Assembly (NCBI GenBank): GCA_008694505.1
Contig: VZDJ01000034.1
Span: 2,557,557-2,621,556 of the forward strand
DNA length: 64,000 nt
Direction of reading: 5' to 3'
Origin: Cyanoderma ruficeps
Lineage: Eukaryota > Chordata > Aves > Passeriformes > Timaliidae
The notes beneath the pieces are model-generated. The model worked only from the letters and a program-made list of their open reading frames with translations, was not told where the DNA came from and did no database searches. Below, one piece after another: positions 26,401-43,201 of the stretch (position 1 is the first letter of the stretch; every line of letters begins with the position of its first letter). The position numbers and the translations under genes are program-made.

Positions 26401-29400
26401 TGACTTCAGTGCTTCTTCCACGTCATATATAAAATAATACAGCAGGTGTGAGTCTGAGACTAGAGCTGCAGGTATGTGGAAGTAGAAGAGTGTTTCTCAG
26501 GAGAACTCATTAAAACTTGAAAATGTTTCAACACACCATCAATATTTAGAAATCAGATGGATTTACACAGAATTGTACCTAATCCTGCTGGGAAACTTCC
26601 ATCAGCTGTGGAAGATTTTAGTGTTACCAACGTTACTCAAGTCTCACTAGACCCAACTCTGCTCTTTAGAATATGAGTGCTTGCATGAGATCTTCAGACA
26701 ACTTTCCTTCTTCCTTCCTCTACCATTAGTGGAATGGCCTTGAATTAAATTGCAGAAGCACAGAAGTATCTACATGACTTGGAGGGCCATAAACCCTGTG
26801 TAGGGAGGAATTATTTAAGGTTGTACAAAGGGTATAATTAGAAGATGTTGAATGAAGTAAAGCAAACGAACAAGCCCAAGTATAAAAAAAGCTTCCTCCC
26901 AATCTGTGATGCCTTCTAGCACACAGAAGAATCTTGCAGAGAGCAGAAAGGCTCTTAGAGCTGCTACAGAGACTGACACAGAGCACTGCAACCCTGAACT
27001 GCTGCACCACCCAGAGCAGCCCTCAGCACACCTCAACATGGAAGAACTGTGTTACCCAAACACAGCATTACTGGTTTTCCCAAGTCTGGACTCGGTTCTG
27101 GAGCCTATTGTGTCAGCATTGCTTCCCAAAGTGTGGCCACAAAAATACAAGCCAGAAATGCTGCCTAGTCCCTTAAATAATAATGAACTGTTATTTAAGT
27201 CCCTGTAATAAAAATAATGTACTCAGGATACAAAGACCTGGGCTGAATTCCCTCCCATCTGGGCTGTGTGTATGGGCCACACAGAGCCCTGCCAAGTGTC
27301 CACAGATGCTCCTGGAAGACAAGGACGAGGTCTGCCCTGCAAGGCCATGCTGAGTGAAGGAGCTGGGCCAGTGTCTGAGGCAGCACCACTGCAGGGATCC
27401 CCACAACCTGCTCCGTGCCCCTGCCCTTCCCTGGATGCTTCCCAAGAGGTGGCAGGAAGAGACTGAAGGCCAAATAAATTTTGTCAGCAAGGACAGCCTG
27501 TCCCTTTTTGCTGTTTTTCCCAGAAAGCTTTTGATTGCCTGCCAAGTGATAATGCTGCGAGAACTGTAGAATATCCATCAAAGTTCAGAGCTAGGGAGTG
27601 TTAGAGCCAGGCTGTCAGCTGACAAATCAGGGCAGCAGGGAGCCACATCTGCTCTCATTTTATGTTTTTTCCTTTCTTTCCATACCACGTGCAAGACCAC
27701 ATTCTAAACATGCTAAAAGATTATCTAAAATTTTGGGCAGCAATTTATTAATTTGCCCAGTGTTTTGTTGCTTATTTTTCAAACTTCAAATGTTGCTTCC
27801 CATGCCCCACTAAAATGCAGTCTCCATATAACAGCAACACATCCTTTCTTCTGGAGGTAGAGTATGAGAACATGAATGGATGCAGTGTTAGGGATTTTTT
27901 CTGTTGACGCCTTCCTACTTCTCTGTCACATACTTATCTTTCCAAGAAAGTCATTGGTCATCCAGGCTTATGGAAGGCAAGTAATTTTTATAATTTTGGG
28001 ATCGCTGCTTATGTTTGCATCATGATGCCATCTTCTTGTTGAAAGAACAAATAAAATAATCAGATTAAGTAACCATTCTTTGTTCTGACAGTCACTGTGG
28101 GTTTCACACCAAATGGTAAGCATATACATAAATGGCTAGCAAGCTGTCCAAGGCTTGTGATTACTGGGTGAAGCATATTCATTCCCTTGTGTGCTTTCAC
28201 AGCTTTAAGTACTAGTGTGCAGGCTGGTTTGTATCCATTATGGTTGGTCTCCACCCATTTTAAAAGTAAATATTTGTAAAATATTTAAATATTTTAATAG
28301 TAAACCATTGTCTCTACAGAAAAGCATCCCTTCTCTGTTGCTGAGAATCATATTCCTGAGACAGGATTTGCTCCTGCTCACAGTACAGTGCTGTGCACTT
28401 CACTTTCCACTTTTGGAAAGGAACTTGCTAAGAACTGCAACAAAACCAGACTGTTCCCTCTCCACATTTCTTCTGCCTCTTCTTCAGTTAGAAGCTTGTC
28501 ACTCTTAATGAAAATATTTCTCATCACTGCAAGTATTCACCGATGGCTCCAGCATCTCTGCCCTCTTGTGTACATTCCTGCTCCCAAGCCATATAATATT
28601 TCTCAATTCCCTAAGAGAACTCATTCTCAATGGTGCACTCAACACAGAACAACTGGATACAGGAGAGAAAAAAACAAGCCATCATTTCTGAGAGATGACA
28701 CCAGCTGGCTGCCTTCTGGTCAGGAAAACAACCAAGCCCCAAACCCTCCAGGTGCCAGGGAACAAAATGTTAATTGTTAGACAGAGAAGAGTGGAAACAT
28801 TCCCTCCAGTTTAAGCTGAGCTCAGTGGCAGCAATACCCAATCACCACAGGATCTAAAACTAAAGCTTGCAAATAATAGAAAGGCACAAAGTTTCTAGTG
28901 TACATGAAACAATGAGCAGAAAAGTATCTCAGCTCATCTTTCAGCAGCAGGTAAAAGGATTTTTTGAAAAGAGATCTTGAAATGTGAAATGTGAGTTAGC
29001 ATTTTACTAACTTTTCTTTCCCTTGAATCAGCAAATTCCTTGTCAATACTCACCCTTAAGGGGAAAATTCGCCTAATCTTAGTTCATACACTTACTTACC
29101 CTAACTGAAAGACCAAGTTAATGACACAGAAAGAGAACCCAAGTTAATTCATGTTTGCTGGACATCTGCAATGTAAAAGGTTGAGAACAGGGTCAGCTGT
29201 ATGAAGGTAACTGTGATACAAGCAGCACTACAATATTTTATTTACCAAGTCTTTTGCTGAACACGGTGGAAGAATCTGCAAGTTAAGCAGATACATCCAC
29301 GGGCTCTAGGCTCATTTTTCTGAGTGTTTTTCCTATTACCATTTTAATGGGAGTGGGAAAGCCCAAATACACACACTGAAAGCCTCATTTCTGTAAATTG

Positions 29401-30860
29401 AACTCCCTCAGCCTCGGAGAAAAAAAAATTATAATCAAATTTATGGCCACTTTGCTAATGCTTTGTATTAAAATATTTCTGCAAGACTAAAAACAATACA
29501 AGCATGGAAATACTTTCCTCCTAATGTTACAAAGCAGTGCTGCCACCCAGGAATGGAGAGCTTTTCCTGTATCCTGAATCATGCCTATTTACAAACCAAG
29601 CAATTATTCCAGATTCCAGGACAAAGACTCTTTCCATCATTTGGTTTACATTTGCATGGCAATACCAGTTAGATGTGCAGATGTACCACACAAACATGTA
29701 AAATCTTACAGAGATTACAACTTTTGCATATCTTGAGCATATTTCAAAGCTGGAGAAACATATGAAATATTTCCTAAACAAATTAAGAGACAGAGCACAG
29801 AGCTGAAGCAGTTCTTCCAGTAGTTATTAACAACACAGACATTTTTTAATTCTAAATTTGCAAAAGTATCCATGTATTTCATTACGAAAATGCAGTAATT
29901 GAGAATGAACTTGTTTCCCATTAAAATAAGCAATCATAAAGGCTCCTCTGCAGTCATTTGCTAAAGTTCAGACTATGAGATGTATGCAGAACCAGATCTC
30001 CAGCTGCTGGGGTAACTTCAGAGTCCAGTGAGGTGCCATCCTTAAGCAGGGTTGCTGACAGAGCCAGGGAACATCAGAATGATTTGGTGAAAGAAAGGTA
30101 GCAGAGATGGAAATGGATGCCAAGTTCTTAATTCTCATGGGAATGCAGCTCCACTACTTCCTCCAGGGACCTGTCCTGCAACTCCTCTAAACTGACAAAG
30201 GCTCACTTAAGCCAGGCTTGTAGCAACTTCCAATTTCTAGTAAGCAGAAACAAGCACTGCTACTTGTGGCATTTTACCAAATCCAAACTTCATGTTTTAG
30301 GCTGATTATTAGCTGCCCAAATAGCTCAATGGATCTGCAATCATTTAATGCAGAAGACAAATTTCAAGGTATCGTGTTCAATCTGCACGAACTCCGGGGT
30401 GCTTGACAAGGTATGAATATTCACACTTTTAATTTAGTTCCTACACTGTCAGAAAATTAATACTAGTTATTTGCTTATCTCTACACAAGAAATTAAACAT
30501 TGTTTTAACTCATTCTAGGTTACAATTTAATAATCTATGTCATGAAATCAGAGAATATCCTGCGTTGGAAAAGAATCATGAAGGTCATCAAAACCAACTT
30601 CTGACTCCACACAGGGCAACCTAAAAGTTAAACTATACAGCCAAGAGAAATGTTGTGAAAAGTGTTGCCCAAACACTTGCTGAATGCTGGCAGGCCCAGG
30701 GCCATGACCACCTCCCTAGGGAGCTTGTTCCAGTGCTTGGCCACCTTCTCATTTCAGCTCTGACTTCAGAAAGAATCTAAACAGATGTTGTTTTGAAGAG
30801 TACATGGTGGTAAAAAAAGGTTTCAGGGGTCTGGGTTGGGAGAAAACACAGAAAGGAACA
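20450..30860. other. Spacer between convergent ERRFI1 and PARK7
   Basis: No protein-coding exon, tRNA or other RNA gene that I recognise lies here. ORFs of up to about 130 codons are isolated and have no splice or homology support. One CR1 fragment (30541-30790) is at the right end. The region from about 25.2 to 27.5 kb is somewhat more GC-rich than the rest and carries several overlapping open frames, which I regard as chance. Confidence 0.6.
30541..30790 (-). mobile_element. CR1 LINE fragment
   Basis: Read on the minus strand this is the 3' part of a CR1 retrotransposon. On the plus strand it shows the reverse-complement hallmarks: TCAGAGAATATCCTGCGTTGGAA, CACAGGGCAACC, CCAAACACTTGCTGAATG and GGGAGCTTGTTCCAGTGC. 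It is diverged, so old, and sits just beyond the end of the PARK7 transcript. Confidence 0.85.
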
Positions 30861-30869
30861 ACACACCAG

Positions 30870-31174
30870 TAGGGATGCTCCATTTTTATTTACTCAGCAA
30901 ACATTTTTCCATGTGATTTTTAAATGCCATCCAAGAACTAACTAGGATTATTAGATGGTGCCTGTTTTTTTTGTGATGAAGCTTTCTGCTAACAGGACCT
31001 TTTTTGAGAAATGAAGACCTTCGGTTTGTTAAGGTACCCCAGTTCAGGTAAGTACAGTTACTAATTTCACCCACAATTAAAGTGTATTTACAACAGTGCA
31101 CATTACAGTTATTCTACAAAGGATAAGACTCTCTTATCTAAATTTGTCCTAGCCTCTATCCCAACACCAGGATT
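30870..31174 (-). other. PARK7: PARK7 3'UTR
   Basis: This is the short tail after the TGA at 31177-31175. A minus-strand AATAAA lies at 30890-30885 (TTTATT on the plus strand), giving a 3'UTR of about 300 nt. The cleavage position is estimated. Confidence 0.65.
30885..30890 (-). terminator. PARK7: PARK7 polyadenylation signal AATAAA
   Basis: Minus-strand AATAAA about 285 bp after the stop codon, and the first canonical signal I see downstream of PARK7. Confidence 0.7.
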
Positions 31175-36569
<5,395 letters not shown>

Positions 36570-38560
36570 GTCTGCAGGGGCTGCTATGAGATTGTTGTGA
36601 AGGAAGGGGCTGAGGAGGGTGGAAAGACAACGTGGTTAGCAGGCAAATCCCCTCGTACAAATCCTCCCTTATGTTGAAACTGATCAGTAATTTCTACTTT
36701 TGCATGTTCTTTCATTTAAACCATCTCGAAATGATTCACTAGGTTAAATCAACATTCACAGCAATCCTTTTTAACCAAGGAGCTTTTTAAAAATAATGCA
36801 ATATGATGATTAAAAGATGAAGGCACTCGTACAAGTGGGAGGCACAGCACATCAGCACCAGAAGAGGAAGCAGCTTGGCTTAATCAAGACCTTCCAGGAC
36901 CTGTGTCGGGCAGAGAGAGGGGCTCAGGGTGGGTGGCAGAGCTGCTTTCAATTTGCACACCCTCAGTTATTCCGAGACCATTGACTCCCACCCAGGCCAG
37001 CACTTACAATAAGGGCTTACATGAGCTTTGACCTCATGTCTGGTTTTTAGTTTCCACACAGCATGCTTCACGAGGAGTTTCCTGTGACTTAACAGTGACT
37101 CGACCAGTGCTCCTGCAGAACTCACCAATAGATTTTCTGGGTTATTTTGCAACTTTGTGGGGGAAGAAACACATGTGCATATGTGTGATGGGGGAGCAGA
37201 CCACAGGATTTAGCAAATGGAAAAAAAAGAGGCTTAAGACTTTTTTTTTTTTTAGCTTCTAAATTCAAGTTGAGGTGAATGGCCAGATTTCCATTTGAAG
37301 GTTTAAGTTAAGTAACTTTACATCACGTAAAACAACCACTAACTCATACAGGTCTGAGAGAAGTCTGTGAAAGCATCTCAGAGATTTTTGTCCCGTGCAG
37401 GGACCTCCCATCTAGAACTGCACATAGTACCTGGGAGCTCTTCATAGAATGCAATGCACGTTTAGGTGCCTACACAAAATAAAATCATCCTCACCTTGCT
37501 TTAACTTCACCTGTTTTCAGCACGCTGAACCAGTCCAAGCAGAATAATTCACTGTGTCAAATCCTACTATTAGGGCAGCTTTATATACTGTCTGTGCAAA
37601 GCCCACTGAACAAGTACACCCAAATCACAGGTATTAGTAATAACTTCAGGACAATCCAGAGCTTCTTAATAGCTTGTCTAGAGGGTACACATTGATTCTG
37701 CAGAATTTTCATATGAATTTGACTGGTAAAAATCTACCTGAAAAGCCACCGTGCAGAAATGCTGCATTTGCTTTTTATTGAAAAAAAATAGTCCAGATCA
37801 CAGTTTGCATCCCTGTCTTTCATTAATTCTTTAGATGAAAACAGGAGCCTGATCCTGACTCTTTCTCCCAGTTTTGCAAAATGCAGTCTCTCCTTTAGAT
37901 ATTTATTGTACAACACTGCCAAATTCTTGAGCATTAGTACTGTTCTTCATGTGGGTGCATGTGTAAATAGCTGTTCCACTATTACGGTAAGACAGTTTTT
38001 GAGAAGGAAGAACTAAGTTACACAGACCTAACAGCATTTACTAAGTCATTTAACAAGCTACCTACACATAATAAATGCCAGGCTCCCATTTGCTCCTCAG
38101 TGCCAGCTAAGGCGGCCTCAAACCTATCAGCCAAACGTATTGCCCTGCGTGGGCACACGTACCTTTCGGGAGATGGTGGCTTTAAAAAAAACAAAATCAC
38201 ACCCTGCAGTGCCCCGACCACAGAGCCCGCTATTCACAGGCAGGGGACGGCTGAAGGCGCATCCAGCCCGGGTGGAAAGGCCTCATCCCTCCGTTTTCAT
38301 CAGTTCATTTTGGGACACGGCGCCATTCCACGCAGCACGGACGGCACAAGGCCGTGCCCGGGCCGAGGCCATCTCACGGACACGGCGGGGAGGGGTCGGG
38401 CCCCGGACCGCGGCCGCCCGGGCACCGCGACCCCGCCGGGCTGCCGAACCCTCCGCCCACACCGACACCCCCCGCCCGCCGGGGCTCTCTGCTCCGGGCT
38501 CGGTGCTCCGGGCTCTGCTCCGGGCCCGCGGAGGCCGCAGCGGCGGCGGCCACAACTCAC

Positions 38561-38660
38561 CTCAGCGGGGCCGCGGGCGGCTCTGGGAGGATCCGCCCCG
38601 GCCCCGCCCGCGCTCAGCCCCGGCCCCTCCCCGCCGCCCGCCCGGGCTGCCGTCGCCTCG
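38561..38660 (-). other. PARK7: PARK7 noncoding exon 1 (5'UTR), 5' limit estimated
   Basis: On the minus strand the CpG island carries the donor GCTGAG/GTGAGTTG, with the exon ending at 38561. It would join the acceptor CTGCAG/ACATGG at 36571 across an intron of about 2 kb. Vertebrate PARK7 genes have a noncoding first exon in a CpG island, which fits. The 5' end is not visible in sequence. Confidence 0.55.
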
Positions 38661-38879
38661 CTCCGCTTTTCTCACGGTCTTTCGGAACGCGGAGAATGCT
38701 CCGGTGCTCACCACCGTGACCAGAGTCACCTCCTACGGCGGCGCGACCGCGAACCGAGCTGCTGCCGCTGCCGCAGCCCCGCACGTACCGGGCAGAACCG
38801 AGCCGGCTCTTCTGCGCCCTCTGCCCGAAGCGTCTGCCCGGCACTTCTGATTCCCGAGGCTCGCGGTGCACAGGGAATG

Positions 38880-38921
38880 GCTGTGGCTCAGGGATGATGT
38901 GCTGTGGCTCAGGGATGATGT
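38880..38921. repeat. 21-bp tandem duplication
   Basis: Two exact head-to-tail copies of GCTGTGGCTCAGGGATGATG plus T (38880-38900 and 38901-38921) lie between the PARK7 and TNFRSF9 promoters. They are identical, so recent or homogenised. Confidence 0.95.
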
Positions 38922-39369
38922 TGCCCTTGGTTTTAAGGAGTTTCGGTGTTTTGAAGGACAGACAGAGCTGTTAACGGGGACCTTTATGAGTGCAAAGCCC
39001 TGTTTTGTAAAAGCCTGCTCGCAGGTGCTGGCAGGCCCGGTCTGGCTCCTGGGTGCCGGGCACACGAGAGCTCCGGCAGAGCAGCTCAAGTCCAGGTGAG
39101 GAGAGCCAGTCATGGGGAAGGGCTTTGCTGAGGGCGCTCCTGGGATTGGTGCGGGGTTCAGCTCCCGGAACGGAGCGCTTTATGTGCTGCCCACAGCGGA
39201 CTCCGCTCAGAACCCTGCACAGGCTGGTCTTTGCTCTGCCCACCCGTGTGCCGGGCACACACACACGGGAGATACGTTCGCTTCCCAGCTACAACGCAGC
39301 ACTCCACTTCTCAGCGATCTCCGTGTCTGCTCCTGCCCTCCGGGGCCCGGCTGAGGCACAGGGCCGCGG

Positions 39370-39495
39370 CCGGGGATTGGCTGCGGGGAGGTGCAGGGGG
39401 TGGGGTCAGGCCCGGGGATTGGCTGCGAGGATGTGCAGGGAGCGGGCCCAGGCTCGGGGATTGGCTGCGGGAGGCCGCAGGGGGCGGGGCCTGGC
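39370..39495 (+). promoter_or_regulatory. TNFRSF9: Three 42-bp tandem repeats carrying inverted CCAAT boxes upstream of TNFRSF9
   Basis: Three contiguous 42-bp units (39370-39411, 39412-39453, 39454-39495) each contain CGGGGATTGGCTGCG followed by a G-rich stretch. The ATTGG (reverse CCAAT, the NF-Y recognition core) recurs at 39376, 39418 and 39460 with exactly 42-bp spacing. Unit 3 includes a perfect GC box GGGGCGGGGC at 39481-39490. The array ends about 420 bp before the TNFRSF9 ATG and about 0.8 kb from PARK7 exon 1, so it could serve either gene. Confidence 0.8.
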
Positions 39496-39531
39496 GTTCC
39501 TCTGCCGGCCGGTGCGCGCTGCCTCGGGCCG

Positions 39532-39541
39532 GGGGAGTTCC
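39532..39541 (+). promoter_or_regulatory. TNFRSF9: NF-kB-like site GGGGAGTTCC
   Basis: This matches the kB consensus GGGRNWYYCC with one mismatch, 378 bp before the TNFRSF9 ATG. A shorter GGGGATTCC lies at 39657-39665. TNFRSF9 is NF-kB-induced in mammals, so the position is reasonable, but such matches are common in GC-rich sequence. Confidence 0.35.
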
Positions 39542-39918
39542 ACGCGGCCGTGTCCAGAGCGCGGCGCTCGGCTGTTCCCTGCGTGCCGTGCCCATGTGGT
39601 TCAGCATCTTCGCGCAGTCTGCGGCTGCCGGCCCCGCCTCTCACCTTTCACCTCCCGGGGATTCCGCGCAGCACTCACCGGGAAGCCCCGGTGGTGAAAA
39701 GGGCGACCGCTGACCGGCATCGCTGAGAGAGCTCAGCGGGCGCTGCCCGGCAGAGCTGAGGGGTCGCGCCTCTGAGAGGGGCCGGAAACTCCCGCCGGGC
39801 CGGGGCTTCCCCGCCGCCCCCGGGATGACGCAGCCAGACCCTCCGGGGGCGGCCGCTAAGGGTCGGTGCCGGGTGTCCCGCGCACAGTCCCGCCGGCCGC
39901 GCCGTCCCGCTCCGACCC

Positions 39919-42900
39919 ATGGCTCCGGGCCGGGCGCTGCTGCCCGCGGCGCTGCTGGCGCTGGCGCTGAGCCCGGGGCCCGCGGCCGCGCTGCCGTGCA
40001 TCGCTGACTGCCCGCCGGGTAAGGGCCGGGCCGGGTAAGGGCCGGGGCGCGGTGCGCCGAGCGCGACCCGCGGTAACCGCAGTGTCTCGGCCCGCAGGTA
40101 CGTTCGCAGCGAGCGCGGACTGCGGACTCTGGGGAACGAGCGCGGACTGCCAGCCCTGCCCCGCCGGCACCTTCTCCAGCACGGCGGGACGCGGCGGCTG
40201 CAGGATGTGTCGGCAGTGCCAAGGTACCGACAGCCCTGCCGGGACCTCCCGTGGCAACGACGTGCCCGGGCTGGCACCTGCCCGGCGGGGGACGCGCCAC
40301 TGGCCGAATAACGCTGCGCTAATGCGGGGCTCCTCGGTGGAGCTGCCAGCCTGATTTTTGTGAGAGCAAAGGTCCGAGCCTTTGCTGCACCACGCTGGGC
40401 ATGCTAAAACTCGTTTTCCCCTTGCAGGACTATTTCAATATTCTAAAAATTGTTCCTCAACAAGAGATGCTGAATGCACGTGCAGGAAGGGCTATCGCTG
40501 CGGCGGTGATGGCTGCGCCTACTGTACCCGAAGCTGTGGCGTGGGCCAGGAGAGCACCAGGAATGGTAGGATCACCTTTCCCCAGCAGCTGGAAGCTCCT
40601 CTGCTTCCTGCACCAGACACTCTGCCTCTTGCACAGTGCAGAAGTTGATAGAGGAAGGACCTTGCAAGATAAAAGCTGCTGCTGAACACTTTGCATGGTG
40701 TGTGGAGTAGGCTCAGGAGCAGACAAACCCACCACACCCTGAGCCCTGCTGCAGCTCAAATCATGCACCAGTTAGTTCTCTTTGCGTGGCAGCTCTTTGG
40801 CTGCCAGCATGAGGGGAACTGAACTGGGAACTCGGGACACAGGCATGGTTTGTGGCATCCTGTGGCAAATCAACTGGCTTTGTAGCCAAGTACTGTACTG
40901 CTCTGTGGCTGACAGGGAAAGACTTGCCTTGTGTAAGAGCAGCTTATGAAATAGTAATTCTGACATTGTACAAGCAGGCAAAAATATTGTTTCATATGCT
41001 GCATTTTAAATGCTTATCTTGTACAATTTTACTTACCCTTGTCTGTTGAAGGTTGCCAGACTTGCCGGTATGGAACCTTTAATGATCAGCCTGGTGGCTC
41101 CTGTAAAAACTGGACAATGTAAGTAAACTAAAAAAAAAATTTAAAAATGCTACTTCTATTACACTTGACTGGATTTTTAATTTTTTTTTTTCTTTCTCAT
41201 GTTTTGCTGTAAATGTCCTTCAGGTGCTCTGGAAATCAAGTCCTGGAGCCTGGAACTCCAGCAAAAGATGTCATTTGCAAACACGCTTCAGTTAATCCCA
41301 CTTTAGTCACTACTCTACCTACCACATCTGTTGAAATCCCATTTTCTATCACTGTGCCAGGTGAGTCATTGTATAATATTTCTTATGGAGGTAAAGAATT
41401 ATGACCTATTTAAACATACCGCAGCTCATTCACTTTCCATTTAAAGCAAAAGTCCTTTCTTCTGTGCATTTCCAGGGTTGCAGACTGATCCAGAAGCAAA
41501 CTGGGAGACAATGGCTTCAGCTAATTCAAGGGCAGTGGAATTTTGTTCTGTTCATACTCTTAAAGAATGTTATTTATTTCCTAGGGAAGAAGGATGTTGA
41601 GACGGACATGATCAGGATTTCCCTCGCTGTGGCTGGGCTGTCATGCATAATGTTTCTGCTGCCTTTGTGCATCTGCTTCAGTGTCTGGCAGAAAAAGAAA
41701 CTGTCCACTGTCTTCAAGAAAAGTAAGATAAATACACTCCAGTTCTTCTTTTTGAAACTAGACAGAAGTCAGGAATCCAAGTTAAGTGTCTTTCAAAGGT
41801 AGTTGCAATAGCTTTGTTTATTTTGGCCTTGTAAGTCAGAAGCAACTGAAAGGGAAACAGGTTTGGAATTTTTATGGCAGAAAGCACTGTGGGCGTTAGG
41901 TCAAGTGCATGTTTATCCTTAGAAGTGAAGGATTTGTGAGAGATGAAAAAACTCAGCTGAGCTTTGCTGCTCCAGTTAGAGGTCAGTTCAGTTTATTATT
42001 TCCAATCATCATCCTTGGCCTGCGTGGCTGTAACACTTCTGAGTTCTCTGAGCTCACAGAGTACACGTGGCCTGAAGTGTTTTGGAGCTCTGGCTGCAGT
42101 GGGAGAGGGGCCATCACTCAGGGGTTCTGCTACCCAGGTGCAGAGTCAGCCTGAATCCAGCACTGCCCTCAGAGTTGATAACTCCTGGCAAGCTCAGGAG
42201 TTCAGCACAAAGATGAAGCTGATTCCATTCAATATAGTTTATAGTTGGTTTGTTTAGTTTTTAGGGGGGTTCTCTCACCCTTTCTTTTTTTTTTCCCCTA
42301 AGGATAAGGTCTGAATATTCTTGTGTAACTCTAAATACAGAAGACTAGAGCAGTCAAACAATATATTTCCCTCATGCTTGCCTTCCTTTCATTGCCATGA
42401 CAAACAGAGCACCAGAGGCCCTGCTGAATTAGGGAAAACAAAGTATGATAAATTATTTTTATCAGATATACATGCTGTAGAGGAATAATTTCAGATTATA
42501 GAATAACTTGGAAGATTTTTTCCTCCTGACATTTATGACTGAGGGATGATGAAATAAGATGGCTGAATAAATGAAACAGAAAGGGGACATTTGTCCAGTT
42601 CTGGGCCCCTCACTTCAAGAAACATTGAGGTGCTGGAGTGAGTCCAGAGAAGAGCAACAGAGCTGGGGAAGAATCTAGAAGGTGAGTCTTTGAGGAGCAG
42701 CTGAGGGAACTGGGGTTGTTTAGTCAGGAGAAAAGTCGGACCAGGGGAGACCTTGCCCTCTACAGCTCCCTGAAATGTGGCTGGATCCAGATGGGGGTCA
42801 GTCTTTTCTCCCAGGCAGCCAGTGACAGTACAAGAGGACACAGCCTTAAGCTACACCAGGTTGGAAATGAGGAGGAATTTCTTCCCAAAAAGGATTGTTA

Positions 42901-43201
42901 AAGATTGGAACGGGCTGCCCAGGGAGCTGGTGGAGTCACTGTCCCTGAAGGTGTTCATGAAACAACACTCACAGCTCTGGTCTGGTTTACAGTGTGTATG
43001 GTCAAAGGTTGGGCTAAATGGTCTCAGAGGTCTTTTCCAACCTAATTGATTCTGTGATTCTGTTCCTTTTCTTCAGTGCACACACTTGAACAGTCAGTTC
43101 AGGAAGATGATGCCTGCAGCTGCCACTTCCCTGAGGAAGAGCAAGGGGAATATCAGGACCCTGACAAATCCACAGAATTCAGAGATCTTCTGGTCAACTA
43201 G
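39919..43201 (+). CDS. TNFRSF9: TNFRSF9 (4-1BB, CD137), TNF receptor superfamily member 9
   Basis: Type I membrane receptor for TNFSF9 that costimulates activated T and NK cells through TRAF adaptors and NF-kB. Coding exons are 39919-40018, 40098-40223, 40428-40565, 41052-41118, 41224-41360, 41585-41722 and 43077-43201. The total is 831 nt, or 276 aa (human 255). A signal peptide (about residues 1-25, Ala/Leu-rich) is followed by cysteine-rich domains, including CRQCQGLF and [14 protein letters not shown]. Exon 4 has the family's GTFNDQ motif, and exon 5 forms a Thr-rich stalk. The transmembrane helix spans about 201-224 ([20 protein letters not shown]) and is followed by basic QKKK. The tail has TRAF-type SVQE (242-245) and PEEE (254-257) around a conserved CSC. 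Possible N-glycosylation sites are NCS and NWT. The tail extends about 18 residues beyond the acidic motif. Order and orientation next to PARK7 match mammals. Confidence 0.95.
42589..43062 (+). mobile_element. CR1 LINE 3' fragment in the last TNFRSF9 intron
   Basis: A long CR1 3' segment in gene orientation: TTCTGGGCCCCTCACTTCAAG, GAGGTGCTGGAGTGAGTCC, TCTACAGCTCCCTGAAATG, AACGGGCTGCCCAGGGAG and the tail TTGATTCTGTGATTCTG. Its 3' end is only 14 bp from the start of the last coding exon at 43077, and the piece TTCCTTTTCTTCAG between them is the acceptor tract. Confidence 0.92.

Larger units (their letters stand above)
38100..40300. promoter_or_regulatory. CpG island shared by PARK7 and TNFRSF9
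   Basis: A broad CpG-rich region spans from just upstream of the PARK7 first exon across the TNFRSF9 start codon. A less CpG-dense stretch lies at about 38.9-39.3 kb, so two abutting islands are possible. Many GC boxes are present. The PARK7 start is inferred near 38.6-38.7 kb (minus) and the TNFRSF9 start between about 39.5 and 39.9 kb (plus). The two genes therefore diverge from roughly 1 kb of shared sequence. No strong TATA box is seen for either gene. Confidence 0.75.

Noticed and set aside
38100..39713. Frames of 120-265 codons on both strands around the PARK7/TNFRSF9 promoters
   Set aside because: CpG-island artefacts as above. They contain no domain, and they overlap the promoter repeats and the PARK7 first exon.
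42777..43049. 90-codon plus-strand frame in the last TNFRSF9 intron
   Set aside because: It is CR1 sequence from the 3' end of the element; the reading frame has no gene structure.
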